Shown here: in pieces, positions 18,122 to 27,023 of the stretch
Layout of the letters: each line of letters starts with the position of its first letter
How positions within the stretch are numbered: position 1 is the stretch's first letter
Assembly (NCBI RefSeq): GCF_900102535.1
Contig: NZ_FNBP01000003.1
Coordinates: 318,754-382,753 of the forward strand
DNA length: 64,000 nucleotides
Direction of reading: 5' to 3'
From: Sulfitobacter delicatus
GTDB taxonomy: Bacteria; Pseudomonadota; Alphaproteobacteria; Rhodobacterales; Rhodobacteraceae
Position numbers and translations under genes: made by a program
The notes under the pieces: generated by a model
Seen by the model: only the letters and a program-made list of their open reading frames with translations
The model's database searches: none
Told to the model about the DNA's origin: nothing

Positions 18122-20829
18122 TGGTCTCGCTGAACCAGCTTATCGTGGTCTGCCTGATGTATGTGGCGGGGCTGTTCATCGTGGCCTTTGCCGCCGAACG
18201 CGCCGCGTTGCGGGGGCGGGGCGGCTGGCTGCTGCGCTCGCCGCTGGTCTATACCCTGTCACTGTCGATCTATTGCACGGCTTGGACGTTCTACGGCGCT
18301 GTTGGCTATGCCGCGCGGTCAGGGTTGGAGTATGTCACGATCTACCTTGGGCCCTCGCTGGTGATGATCGGCTGGTGGTGGGGGCTGAGACGGCTCGTGC
18401 GGATCGGGCGGAGCCACCGGGTGACGTCGATCGCGGACCTGATCTCGTCGCGCTATGGCAAGTCCAACACGCTGGCGATCGTGGTGACGCTGATGGCCGT
18501 GATTGGCGTGACGCCCTATATCGCGTTGCAGTTACAGTCGGTTATCCTGTCTCTGTCGATCTTCGCCGCGCCTGATATGCCGCTGGCCGAGGCGGGGGGC
18601 GATGTGATCAACCGGGGCCAAGCCGCGCTTTGGGTCGCGGCGGGGCTGACGATTTTTACGGTGCTGTTTGGCACGCGCAATCTGAACGTGAACGAGCGCC
18701 ACCACGGTGTTGTCATCGCCATCGCGGTGGAGGCTGTGGTGAAGCTCTTGGCCCTCATCGCCGTCGGTGTCTATGTGATCTGGGGCCTCGCCGGGGGCTT
18801 GAGCGAAACGCTGGCGCGGATTGATGCGTCGGACATTGGCCAGTGGGAGGTGCAGGGCAGCCGTTGGGCCGCGCTGACCATGCTTTCGGGCGCGGCGTTG
18901 CTGTGTCTGCCGCGCATGTTTCAAGTGATGGTGGTCGAGAATGACGACGAGCGGCAGTTGCAGATCGCCAGCTGGGCCTTCCCGCTTTACCTGATGTTGA
19001 TGAGTCTTTTCGTCGTGCCCATCGCCGTAGTGGGGTTGGACCTGATGCCCGAAGGCTCCAACCCCGATCTCTTTGTGCTCAGCCTGCCGCTCAGCCAAGG
19101 GCAGAACGGGCTGGCGATGCTGTCTTTCTTGGGCGGTTTTTCTTCGGCGACGTCGATGGTCATCGTCGCCACGCTGGCGCTGTCGACGATGGTGAGCAAC
19201 CATATCGTCATGCCGATCTGGCTGGCGTTCCGGCGCGAGGGGGCGACGCAGTCGGGCGATGTGCGCAATATCGTGATCCTTGCGCGGCGGCTGTCGATCT
19301 TCTGCGTTGTGGGGTTGGGCTACCTCTATTACCGCGCCTCGGGGGGCAGCGGTGCGCTGGCAGCGATTGGGACGATCTCGTTCGGCGGGGTGGCGCAGTT
19401 TCTGCCGGCGATGTTGGGCGGTGTGCTCTGGCGCGGGGCCACGCGGGCCGGGGCGCTGTGCGGGCTTGGCACGGGCTTTGCGCTGTGGGTCTTTACCATG
19501 CTGCTGCCGAGTTTTGGGGCGGATGTGGCCTTGTCCAGCGCCACGCTGGAGCAGGGGCTTTGGGGGCTGGCGTGGCTGCGGCCGGAGGCGCTTTTCGGGA
19601 TCAATGGGATCGACCCGACGGTTCATGCGGTGGTTTGGAGCCTGTCGCTCAACACGCTGGTGTTTGTCGTCGTGTCCCTCTTTAGCTTCCCCGCGCCGCT
19701 GGAGCGTTTACAGGGCGCGCAATTCGTTAATGTCTTTGACCATTCCGGGCCTGCGCGGGGGTGGACAGCCTCAGCAGCAGGCAGCGAAGACTTGATGATC
19801 ATGGCGCAGCGTATCCTCGGGGCAGCAGAGGCGCAGGCTTTCTTTGCGCGCGAGGCGGCGCGGCAGGGCCATGGCGCGCGCCTGCCTGAACCGACCCCGC
19901 GATTCGTACAGGCGCTGGAGCGGGAATTGGCCGCCTCAGTGGGGGCGGCGACGGCCCATGCTATGGTGGCGCAGATCGTGGGCGGCGCCTCCGTTTCGGT
20001 GCAAGACCTGCTCGCCGTGGCCGACGAATCGGCGCAGATGCTGGAATACTCTAGCCAGTTGGAGGCCAAGTCGCGGGAACTGACCGAAACCGCCGCCCAA
20101 TTGCGTACGGCCAATGAAAAGCTCACGCAATTGTCGTTGCAAAAGGACAGTTTCCTCAGCCAGATTAGCCATGAGCTGCGCACGCCAATGACCTCAATCC
20201 GCTCGTTCTCGGAAATCCTGCGGGACGCGCCGGGGGTGTCGGATGCGGATAAGAACCGCTACGCCTCGATCATCCACAGCGAGACCATTCGTCTGACCCG
20301 GCTGCTGGACGATCTCCTTGACCTATCGGTGCTCGAAAATGGCCAAGTGACGTTGAACCAGCGCGAGGGAAATTTGCGCGATTTGCTGGACTTGGCCGTT
20401 ACCACCGCACAGGCCGGGGCCGTGCGTCCGCTGGAGGTGATCCGCGACCCTGAGGCCGAAGATATCCCCCTTCACAGCGATCTCGACCGGCTCGCACAGG
20501 TCTTTATCAACCTTGTGACCAATGCGCGGAAGTATTGCGCCGCCGCGGAGCCGCAGCTTGTGATCACGCCACGGCTCGGGTCGGAGGGGCTGGTGATCGA
20601 CTTCGTCGATAATGGCCTTGGCATCGACGCAGGTTCAGAAGCGCTTATCTTCGAGAAATTCTCGCGCATCACGGGCGAGGGGGACGGCGCGGGGCTGGGG
20701 CTTGCGATCTGCCGCGAGATCATGCTCCGCCTTGGGGGAGAGATCAGCTTTTTGGGTGATGTGCCCGGCACCGCCTTCCGTGTGGAATTGCCCTTATCTG
20801 CAGTGGTGCGCGAAAGAGTGACGGCATAA
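18121..20829 (+). CDS. histidine kinase with N-terminal sodium:solute symporter domain (CbrA/CrbS-like)
   Basis: This 902-residue protein has an N-terminal SSS-type transporter domain with about 12-13 membrane segments (about 1-545). A cytoplasmic linker with a probable coiled coil (about 630-675) follows, then a DHp domain with His684 in SQISHELRTP. The HATPase domain has LVTNARKYC (N box), DNGLGID and GAGLGLAI (G boxes). CbrA and CrbS sense or transport histidine or acetate-type nutrients and regulate carbon use. No PAS domain is evident. The upstream receiver gene and ScfR gene suggest a short-chain-acid sensing circuit. Confidence 0.88.
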   Translation: MVSLNQLIVVCLMYVAGLFIVAFAAERAALRGRGGWLLRSPLVYTLSLSIYCTAWTFYGAVGYAARSGLEYVTIYLGPSLVMIGWWWGLRRLVRIGRSHRVTSIADLISSRYGKSNTLAIVVTLMAVIGVTPYIALQLQSVILSLSIFAAPDMPLAEAGGDVINRGQAALWVAAGLTIFTVLFGTRNLNVNERHHGVVIAIAVEAVVKLLALIAVGVYVIWGLAGGLSETLARIDASDIGQWEVQGSRWAALTMLSGAALLCLPRMFQVMVVENDDERQLQIASWAFPLYLMLMSLFVVPIAVVGLDLMPEGSNPDLFVLSLPLSQGQNGLAMLSFLGGFSSATSMVIVATLALSTMVSNHIVMPIWLAFRREGATQSGDVRNIVILARRLSIFCVVGLGYLYYRASGGSGALAAIGTISFGGVAQFLPAMLGGVLWRGATRAGALCGLGTGFALWVFTMLLPSFGADVALSSATLEQGLWGLAWLRPEALFGINGIDPTVHAVVWSLSLNTLVFVVVSLFSFPAPLERLQGAQFVNVFDHSGPARGWTASAAGSEDLMIMAQRILGAAEAQAFFAREAARQGHGARLPEPTPRFVQALERELAASVGAATAHAMVAQIVGGASVSVQDLLAVADESAQMLEYSSQLEAKSRELTETAAQLRTANEKLTQLSLQKDSFLSQISHELRTPMTSIRSFSEILRDAPGVSDADKNRYASIIHSETIRLTRLLDDLLDLSVLENGQVTLNQREGNLRDLLDLAVTTAQAGAVRPLEVIRDPEAEDIPLHSDLDRLAQVFINLVTNARKYCAAAEPQLVITPRLGSEGLVIDFVDNGLGIDAGSEALIFEKFSRITGEGDGAGLGLAICREIMLRLGGEISFLGDVPGTAFRVELPLSAVVRERVTA

Positions 20830-20894
20830 AGCCGATGGTAACCAATTAACGGCTAAACCTCCCCGAAAGGGCCGCGCAAGGCCGGGTGGAGGCG

Positions 20895-22082
20895 ATGGCA
20901 GAAGACCAACTCGATACACAGACGGACGAAACGGCAGTCTCCGCTGGCGCCGCGCCGGCTTTGCTGCGCCGCAAGGCACAGGCGGGGCGCGAGGAGCAGC
21001 AGGCGCGCGCGATGTCCTTGCAAAAGGCGATGCGGCTGACATTGGCCAAAGTGGCGGATGACCTGTTTGGCATGGCAATGGCGACATTGGCGGTGCGCGT
21101 TGAAACACGCGCGGGCGATGCGTTGGACGGGCTGTTTGACGGCGCGCCATTGATGATGCTTTTGGACGGCCCGAACGGACAGCGCGGCGCGATGACTTTT
21201 GATCCGCTTTTGGTTGGCGCGCTGATCCAGCAGCAGACGATGGGCCGCGTGCTGGCCGATCATGGGGGCGGGGACCGGGTGCTGACGGCGACAGACGCTG
21301 CAATCTGCGTGCCCTTCTTGGACGATCTGCTCAGGCGCACCAGCGCCTTGCCCGAAGCGCCGGAAGACCGGCAATGGCTTGAAGGCTACAGTTTTGGCAC
21401 GCGAGCAGAGGATCCCCGCTTGGTGCTGATGGCACTGGAGGCTGCAGAATACCGTGTAATGCATGTTACCATCGACATCGCCGGCGGGGTACGGCAGGGG
21501 CAGTTGACGCTCTGCCTGCCGCTCGCGGATGCGGTCGGGGTGGCCCCGAGCGCGGTGGCCGAGGGAGAGGGCGCAGACACCCCGGCGCCGGCGCTGCTGA
21601 TGGACAACGTGCTGAAACTGAACGCTGACCTCAACATCGCACTGGCCCGGCTGAAAATGCCCCTGCGCGACCTTGGGGCGTTGAAAGCGGGCGATCTGCT
21701 GCCGCTGCCGGGCAGTAGTTTCGATGTTGTGACGGTGCTGACGATGAAAGGACGCGGCGTGGCGCAGGGGGCTTTGGGGCAAGTGTCCGGCCAACGCGCT
21801 GTCCGGTTGACCCGCAGTGCCGCCCCGCTGACCCAGCCACGCCGTCGCGCCAGCGACCGCGCAGAGTTGGATTTGCCAGAGGTTCAATTTGACCGGCGCG
21901 AGGCCGCACAGGCCAATGCGGCGCAGGCTGCTCCCGCGCACGAAGCAACGGCGCCCGCTCTGCCGCCAGACTTGCCAGACTTGCCCGATCTACCAGAGTT
22001 GCCCGAATTGCCGGATATGTCGGACCTGCCGGGCTTTGGCGATGGTGATCTGCCTGAACTGTCCGAGCGGGAGGCGGGCTGA
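20895..22082 (+). CDS. FliM/FliN-family (SpoA-domain) flagellar-switch-like protein
   Basis: This ~395-residue protein has a helical region, a FliM-like middle region and a C-terminal SpoA-like domain (about 235-310; LNADLNIALARLKMPLRDLGALKAGDLLPL, read as one block). The tail (about 355-390) is an acidic proline-rich stretch repeating LPDLPDLPELPELPD. Such proteins occur in Rhodobacterales as a variant switch component. No other flagellar gene is in this window, so its partner proteins are elsewhere or absent. A GTG at 20886 is an alternative start; the ATG at 20895 has GGAGG only 2 bases away. Confidence 0.75.
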   Translation: MAEDQLDTQTDETAVSAGAAPALLRRKAQAGREEQQARAMSLQKAMRLTLAKVADDLFGMAMATLAVRVETRAGDALDGLFDGAPLMMLLDGPNGQRGAMTFDPLLVGALIQQQTMGRVLADHGGGDRVLTATDAAICVPFLDDLLRRTSALPEAPEDRQWLEGYSFGTRAEDPRLVLMALEAAEYRVMHVTIDIAGGVRQGQLTLCLPLADAVGVAPSAVAEGEGADTPAPALLMDNVLKLNADLNIALARLKMPLRDLGALKAGDLLPLPGSSFDVVTVLTMKGRGVAQGALGQVSGQRAVRLTRSAAPLTQPRRRASDRAELDLPEVQFDRREAAQANAAQAAPAHEATAPALPPDLPDLPDLPELPELPDMSDLPGFGDGDLPELSEREAG

Positions 22083-22101
22083 CCGCCCGCCGGCGACGCC
22101 G

Positions 22102-22524
22102 TTAAGCGTAGCTCTGACCTAGCATGGGACGCATGTTTTCGAGGTCGTAGCCAGCCTTGGCGGCCGCTTCGACGATCTTGTCGCTGTCCATCTCACCTGC
22201 CTGGCCCAAGGCCCAAGCGATGGTCGAGCGGGTGCCGGAGGCGCAATAGGCCAGCACCACGTCATCAGTCTCGGCCCCAAGCGCGCGGTTGTTGGCGATA
22301 ACCTCCGGGGTCATAGTCTGATGCGTGAGCGGCTGTTCGGCAAAGGCGATCCCGGCGGCCTCGGCCGCAGCACGAACGGCGGCAGCCTGATGGCTCGGCG
22401 GCACTTCGGCATCGGGGCGGTTGCACAGAATGCGGGTGATGCCCTGCACACGCAGGTCTTCCATGTCGCCCGGATCAATCTGCGGAGCAACGAAATAGCG
22501 GGGGGTGATTTGGCGAATATCCAT
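22102..22524 (-). CDS. TIGR01244 family phosphatase-like protein (DUF442)
   Basis: This 140-residue protein carries the dual-specificity phosphatase/sulfurtransferase-like loop CASGTRS (CX5R). The opening (ITPRYFVAPQIDPGDMEDLRVQGITRILCNRPDAE) matches the TIGR01244/DUF442 family, which often accompanies sulfur-handling genes or is fused to beta-lactamase-like hydrolases. It stands alone, convergent with the FliM-like gene, and the substrate is unknown. Confidence 0.82.
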   Translation of the reverse strand: MDIRQITPRYFVAPQIDPGDMEDLRVQGITRILCNRPDAEVPPSHQAAAVRAAAEAAGIAFAEQPLTHQTMTPEVIANNRALGAETDDVVLAYCASGTRSTIAWALGQAGEMDSDKIVEAAAKAGYDLENMRPMLGQSYA

Positions 22525-22582
22525 GCAGCGATTTAAGCAGATGCAGCCGCTCTGTCCAGCGCCCCCGGGTGGCGCGGCGCGA

Positions 22583-22822
22583 TCAGGCCAGCGAAATGCC
22601 CATGATCACCATCATCAGACCGATGACCGACAAAAACAACGCGCCCATGTTCAGCGGCACGACCTTGCGCAGCACCGCACGCATTGCTTCATCGTCCAGC
22701 CCTGCGCGTTTGGCGCGGCTCACCTTGATGATGCACCAGCCAAGCCCCAAAAGCCCAAGCAGGGACAGGGCGGCTCCGAGCCAGACCAGAAGGTCGAAAA
22801 TTGTTGTATCTGCGCTTTCCAT
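22583..22822 (-). CDS. small two-helix membrane protein
   Basis: This 79-residue protein has two hydrophobic helices (about 8-31 and 57-77) separated by a basic, helical loop. The start at 22822 gives MESADTTIF and places the first helix near the N-terminus. No function can be assigned. It lies 58 bases upstream of the TIGR01244 gene on the same strand. Confidence 0.6.
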   Translation of the reverse strand: MESADTTIFDLLVWLGAALSLLGLLGLGWCIIKVSRAKRAGLDDEAMRAVLRKVVPLNMGALFLSVIGLMMVIMGISLA

Positions 22823-22930
22823 GGCGGCCGGATTACGCCAATCGCGGGTGGGGGGCAAGTCCCGCTTGCGGGCGCGCCGTGCAGCCTGTAGTCAAACCCG
22901 CCAGAGCCAGCCAATCCGTGAGGACTTCCC

Positions 22931-23215
22931 ATGAGCGATACCAGCACCAATCCCGACGTTGTCGAATCCGAGGGCGATGCCACCTACCGTGTGACCGCCA
23001 ATGAGCTGCGCCAGTTCGTGGAGCGGATCGAGCGGCTGGATGCCGAGAAGAAAGACCTCGCAGAGCAGCAGAAAGAAGTCATGTCCGAAGCCAAGGCGCG
23101 GGGTTACGACACCAAAGTGCTGCGCAAGGTGATCGCACTGCGCAAACGCGACAAGGACGACATCGCCGAGGAAGAAGCGGTGCTCGACATGTATAAAGAA
23201 GCCTTGGGCATGTAA
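22931..23215 (+). CDS. gapR: GapR-family (DUF2312) nucleoid-associated protein
   Basis: This 94-residue helical protein matches DUF2312. In Caulobacter the family member GapR binds overtwisted AT-rich DNA and supports replication. The core ELRQFVERIERLDAEKKDL, followed by the lysine-rich EAKARGYDTKVLRKVIALRK, is characteristic of the family. It appears monocistronic. A 9-bp inverted repeat (GCAGCGCCC/GGGCGCTGC, 23271-23297) lies downstream but has no U-tract. Confidence 0.9.
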   Translation: MSDTSTNPDVVESEGDATYRVTANELRQFVERIERLDAEKKDLAEQQKEVMSEAKARGYDTKVLRKVIALRKRDKDDIAEEEAVLDMYKEALGM

Positions 23216-23344
23216 GCCTGCCAAGAGGCCGCCGGTGCAACTTTGCCCGGCTGCCCTTGTAAATTGCGTAGCAGCGCCCATCTGCATGGGGCGCTGCGCG
23301 GCCTCCGCAACGCCTGATGGTATGAGGCCGGTGAGACGTTTTTC

Positions 23345-24295
23345 ATGGACATTCTGTTTGTGCTCGGTGGCCTTATTGGGCTGGTCTTGGGCGGTGAGCT
23401 TCTGGTGCGCGGCGCGGTGGCGCTGGCCCAGCGTCGGGGCATTTCGCCTCTGGTCATCGGCTTGACCATTGTAGGCTTCGGCACCTCGACCCCCGAGCTT
23501 GTGACCTCTGTGCAGGCGGCGTGGATCGGCGCGCCGGATATTGCGCTTGGCAACGTCGTCGGCTCCAACATCGCCAACATCTTTCTGATCCTCGGCCTTG
23601 CCGCCGTGATTGCGCCGGTCGTCATAGACCGTGGCAGCTTTTTGCGTGACGGGTCAGTGCTACTGGGCGCGAGCCTGCTTTGCCTTGCGGTCGTATTGGC
23701 CGGTGAGGTCAGCCGTATGGCGGGGCTTGTCTGTTTGGTCGGGCTTGGCGGCTATCTAACCTATACGTTTCGGGCCGAGCGGTCCTCGGGTGAGGCTCCG
23801 ACAGGCGCGCTGCCTTTGCCGGTAGTCCACCCCAGTTCCATAATGGCATTGCTTTGGCTGGTGGGCGGGTTGGCTGTCACGCTGCTGTCGGCCCGGTTTT
23901 TGGTGATTGGGGCTGTGCAACTGGCGGAACTCGCCGGGCTGTCCGAGGCGGTGATCGGGTTAACCATTGTCGCGGTCGGCACGTCCATGCCTGAATTGGT
24001 GACCTCGGTTATTGCCGCACGGCGGGGGCAGAGCGACATCGCTTTGGGTAACGTCGTTGGCTCGAATATTTTTAACATCCTAGGGGTCTTGGGTGTCACG
24101 GCGGCCATCCAGCCGGTGGCGGTCGCGCAGCAGATCGCGACGCTGGACATCTGGGTAATGCTCGCGGCGACAGTGGCGCTGGTGGGCTACGCTTTGCGCG
24201 GCGGGCGCGTCACGCGGGGGCAGGGCGCGGTATTTGTTTTGGCCTACGCAGGCTACGTCGCGGCGTTGATCCTTATAGGGGCAGGGGGCGGATAA
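23345..24295 (+). CDS. calcium/sodium antiporter, CaCA family (YrbG-like)
   Basis: This 316-residue inner-membrane protein has about ten membrane segments and the two inverted alpha repeats of the family. The first is [12 protein letters not shown] with [16 protein letters not shown]; the second is [12 protein letters not shown] with [16 protein letters not shown]. The acidic residues in these repeats bind the cations. It exchanges Na+ or H+ for Ca2+. Length is typical. Neighbouring genes show no functional link. Confidence 0.92.
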   Translation: MDILFVLGGLIGLVLGGELLVRGAVALAQRRGISPLVIGLTIVGFGTSTPELVTSVQAAWIGAPDIALGNVVGSNIANIFLILGLAAVIAPVVIDRGSFLRDGSVLLGASLLCLAVVLAGEVSRMAGLVCLVGLGGYLTYTFRAERSSGEAPTGALPLPVVHPSSIMALLWLVGGLAVTLLSARFLVIGAVQLAELAGLSEAVIGLTIVAVGTSMPELVTSVIAARRGQSDIALGNVVGSNIFNILGVLGVTAAIQPVAVAQQIATLDIWVMLAATVALVGYALRGGRVTRGQGAVFVLAYAGYVAALILIGAGGG

Positions 24296-24356
24296 CCGCA
24301 TCTTAAGACCCCTTTGCCTAAGGTCGCCGCGACAGTCAGTTGGCGCGGAGCGTGGG

Positions 24357-25247
24357 ATGAGAAAATCACAGTTTGGGAAATGGGTCGCAGGCGCTGCGAT
24401 ATGGGCGCTGACCCTTGCGGCGGTGCTGGCGTTACCCGCCTTTGCACAGGTGCAGCCGACAACCGTTGCGGGCAGCGCGGCCAACAAGATCAAACTGGCC
24501 GACCGTCAGCGTCTATTGACCGAGCAGATGGGCCGCTCTGTCTGTCTCGTGATGGGGGGCATCGACCCGGGTGCAGAATCGGATAAGGCGCGGGGGTCGG
24601 CTGATCTGTTCCATGCCACCATGCTGGCCCTGCGCACAGGCGACGAGAATATGGCGATTCTGCCTGAGGAGGACCCCGGCGTGCTGACCGCTCTTGAAGC
24701 AGTGGGGCCGATGTTTGCGACCTACCGCGCGGCGACCCTGCAGGTTGGCGCCGGGGATATGCACAGCGTTCCGGTCTCTCAGGTCATGATGCTCAGCGAT
24801 CCGCTGCTGGATCTGTCGAATGCGCTGGTCGAACGGGTCCGCGCCGCGCATGGGGGCAAAGCAAACCGGCAACTTGCCGACACGGTAGAACTGGCCCGCC
24901 GCCAGACCATGCTGTCGCAAAAGCTCACGAAAGAAATCTGCTTCGTCGCGCTGAATATTGATCGGGACCGGATGCTGCCGCGTTTAACAGAAACGCTGCG
25001 CGCCTTTGAGACGGCGCAGAGCGCGTTGGAGCGGGGCAATGCGGCGCAGGGGATCCTCAAACCAACCCCAGCTATGGCTGGCAAGCTGAAGGCGGTGCGG
25101 GAACTCTGGACCCCCCTGGCCGAAATTGCCGAACGTGTCGCCACGGGCGGGGCGTTGGAAGAAGCTGCATTGAAGGACATGATCGTGCTTAGCAACAAGC
25201 TCCTGTTCAAGACCAAACAGGCCGCGCGCAGCTATGCCAAGCTGTGA
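24357..25247 (+). CDS. exported protein with two PilJ-type (methyl-accepting transducer N-terminal) modules
   Basis: This 296-residue protein begins with a signal peptide (AAIWALTLAAVLALPAFAQ). Two PilJ/NarX-type helical modules follow; each opens with a similar motif, LADRQRLLTEQMGRSVC at about 46-62 and ARRQTMLSQKLTKEICFV near 180. Such modules normally form the periplasmic sensor part of chemoreceptors or kinases. Here no membrane anchor or signalling domain follows, so it is probably a soluble periplasmic sensor or adaptor. The cysteine at equivalent positions in both modules is notable. Confidence 0.75.
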   Translation: MRKSQFGKWVAGAAIWALTLAAVLALPAFAQVQPTTVAGSAANKIKLADRQRLLTEQMGRSVCLVMGGIDPGAESDKARGSADLFHATMLALRTGDENMAILPEEDPGVLTALEAVGPMFATYRAATLQVGAGDMHSVPVSQVMMLSDPLLDLSNALVERVRAAHGGKANRQLADTVELARRQTMLSQKLTKEICFVALNIDRDRMLPRLTETLRAFETAQSALERGNAAQGILKPTPAMAGKLKAVRELWTPLAEIAERVATGGALEEAALKDMIVLSNKLLFKTKQAARSYAKL

Positions 25248-25400
25248 GATAACGCCCTTGGACGAGTTGCTCCCGGCTTTTCCCCGCGATGTGGCGCGCA
25301 GCCGGGCAAATCCCCTTGCGCGTGGGGTTCAAGGCACATAGAAGGGCGGAAATTTTCGCCCGCGCCGTCAGTCTGCGCGGCCCTAGCCTATGGAGCACAC

Positions 25401-26732
25401 ATGCAGGTCAACGAGACGCTGAACGAAGGTCTGAAACGCGGTTACAACATCACCGTTACCGCCGCCGAACTCGAAGCCAAGGTCAACGAGAAGCTGGCCG
25501 AAGCGCAGCCCGAAGTCGAAATGAAAGGCTTCCGCAAGGGCAAGGTGCCGATGGCCCTGTTGAAAAAGCAGTTCGGTCAGAAGGTCATGGGCGAAGCGAT
25601 GCAGGAAAGCATCGATGGCGCCATGAACGAGCATTTTGAAAAGTCCGGCGACCGTCCCGCGATGCAGCCCGAGGTCAAAATGACCAATGAGGACTGGAAA
25701 GAAGGCGACGACGTCGAAGTTTCCATGTCCTATGAAAAGCTGCCCGAAATTCCGGAAGTTGATCTGAGCAAGATCGAGCTGGAAAAGATGGTTGTGAAGG
25801 CCGATGACGCCGCCGTTGAAGAAGCGCTGGCGAACCTCGCCGAGACCGCGCAGGACTTCAAAGCGCGCAAGAAAGGCTCCAAAGCCAAGGACGGCGATCA
25901 GGTCGTGATTGACTTCAAAGGCTCCGTCGACGGCGAAGAGTTCGAAGGTGGCGCTGCCGAAGACTACCCGCTGGTGCTGGGTTCCAACTCCTTCATCCCC
26001 GGTTTCGAAGAGCAGCTGGTTGGCGTGAAGGAAGGCGAGGAGAAATCCGTCGTCGTGAACTTCCCCGAAGAGTATCAGGCCGAGCATCTTGCCGGTAAAG
26101 AAGCGACCTTCGCTTGCACCGTCAAAGAAGTGAAAGAGCCCGTCGCGGCTGAGGTCAACGACGAGATGGCCAAGAAATTCGGTGCCGAGGATCTCGAAGC
26201 GCTGAAAGGCCAGATCGCTGAGCGTCTGGAAGCCGAATATGCCGGTGCTTCGCGCGCTGTCATGAAGCGTAACCTGCTCGACGCGCTGGACAAGCAGGTC
26301 AGCTTTGACCTGCCGCCGTCGCTGGTTGATGCCGAAGCCAAACAGATCGCGCATCAGCTGTGGCACGAGGAAAACCCTGACGTTCAGGGCCACGACCACC
26401 CCGAGGTCGAGCCCACAGAAGAGCACAAGACACTGGCCGAGCGTCGCGTGCGTTTGGGCCTGTTGCTGGCCGAGCTGGGTCAGAAGGCCGACGTTCAGGT
26501 GACCGACGCCGAGATGACACAAGCGATCATGAACCAGGCGCGTCAGTACCCGGGTCAGGAGCGCCAGTTCTTTGAATTCGTGCAACAGAACCAGCAGATG
26601 CAGCAGCAGATGCGTGCGCCGATCTTTGAAGACAAGGTTGTCGATCACGTGGTTGAGCAGGCCAAAGTGACCGAGAAAGAGATCTCCAAGGACGAGCTGC
26701 AGAAGGCCGTTGAGGAACTGGAAGACGAATAA
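25401..26732 (+). CDS. tig: trigger factor
   Basis: This 443-residue ribosome-bound chaperone and peptidyl-prolyl isomerase has the N-terminal ribosome-binding domain with the GFRKGKVP loop (about 44-51). The FKBP-type PPIase domain follows (about 155-250; [20 protein letters not shown]), and then the helical C-terminal chaperone domain. Length and order are normal. A strong terminator lies 25 bases downstream. Confidence 0.97.
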   Translation: MQVNETLNEGLKRGYNITVTAAELEAKVNEKLAEAQPEVEMKGFRKGKVPMALLKKQFGQKVMGEAMQESIDGAMNEHFEKSGDRPAMQPEVKMTNEDWKEGDDVEVSMSYEKLPEIPEVDLSKIELEKMVVKADDAAVEEALANLAETAQDFKARKKGSKAKDGDQVVIDFKGSVDGEEFEGGAAEDYPLVLGSNSFIPGFEEQLVGVKEGEEKSVVVNFPEEYQAEHLAGKEATFACTVKEVKEPVAAEVNDEMAKKFGAEDLEALKGQIAERLEAEYAGASRAVMKRNLLDALDKQVSFDLPPSLVDAEAKQIAHQLWHEENPDVQGHDHPEVEPTEEHKTLAERRVRLGLLLAELGQKADVQVTDAEMTQAIMNQARQYPGQERQFFEFVQQNQQMQQQMRAPIFEDKVVDHVVEQAKVTEKEISKDELQKAVEELEDE

Positions 26733-26756
26733 GTCGTACCAGACCGGATTACGGGG

Positions 26757-26793
26757 CAGGGGCGACGGGCAACCGTCGCCCCTGTTTCGTTTT
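26757..26793 (+). terminator. intrinsic terminator after tig
   Basis: A perfect 12-bp stem (CAGGGGCGACGG/CCGTCGCCCCTG) with a GCAA tetraloop is followed by TGTTTCGTTTT. Confidence 0.88.
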
Positions 26794-26820
26794 GGACTCA
26801 CGAGCGTTCAGTATGCCCCG

Positions 26821-27017
26821 CCCGGTGGCACACCGGGCATCGCCCTCCCTCCCCCAGGAGGGCGATTTTGCGACGTTTCGGCATTCCGAGTCATTTGCGC
26901 ATTTGACACGGGTTCGGGTTCGACTGAGCGTCAGCATCGCCCACCAGGGAGGGCGATACCCTTAGCGTTAATCCTGGGACCTGTTACCGCCCCCCGAAAG
27001 AGGGCGATACTCTTAGC
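26821..27017. repeat. short hairpins and repeated GAGGGCGAT units between tig and the nucleotidase gene
   Basis: A 7-bp hairpin (CCCGGTG/CACCGGG, 26821-26837) is followed by a 10-bp hairpin (ATCGCCCTCC/GGAGGGCGAT, 26839-26866). An 18-base unit then occurs twice with one mismatch (GAGGGCGATACCCTTAGC at 26949-26966 and GAGGGCGATACTCTTAGC at 27000-27017). The core GAGGGCGAT occurs three times. No gene was found in this 290-base interval. Confidence 0.6.
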
Positions 27018-27023
27018 ACCTGA

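Noticed and set aside
26821..27017. CRISPR array
   Set aside because: The repeat units are too few (two full copies), irregularly spaced and without cas genes.
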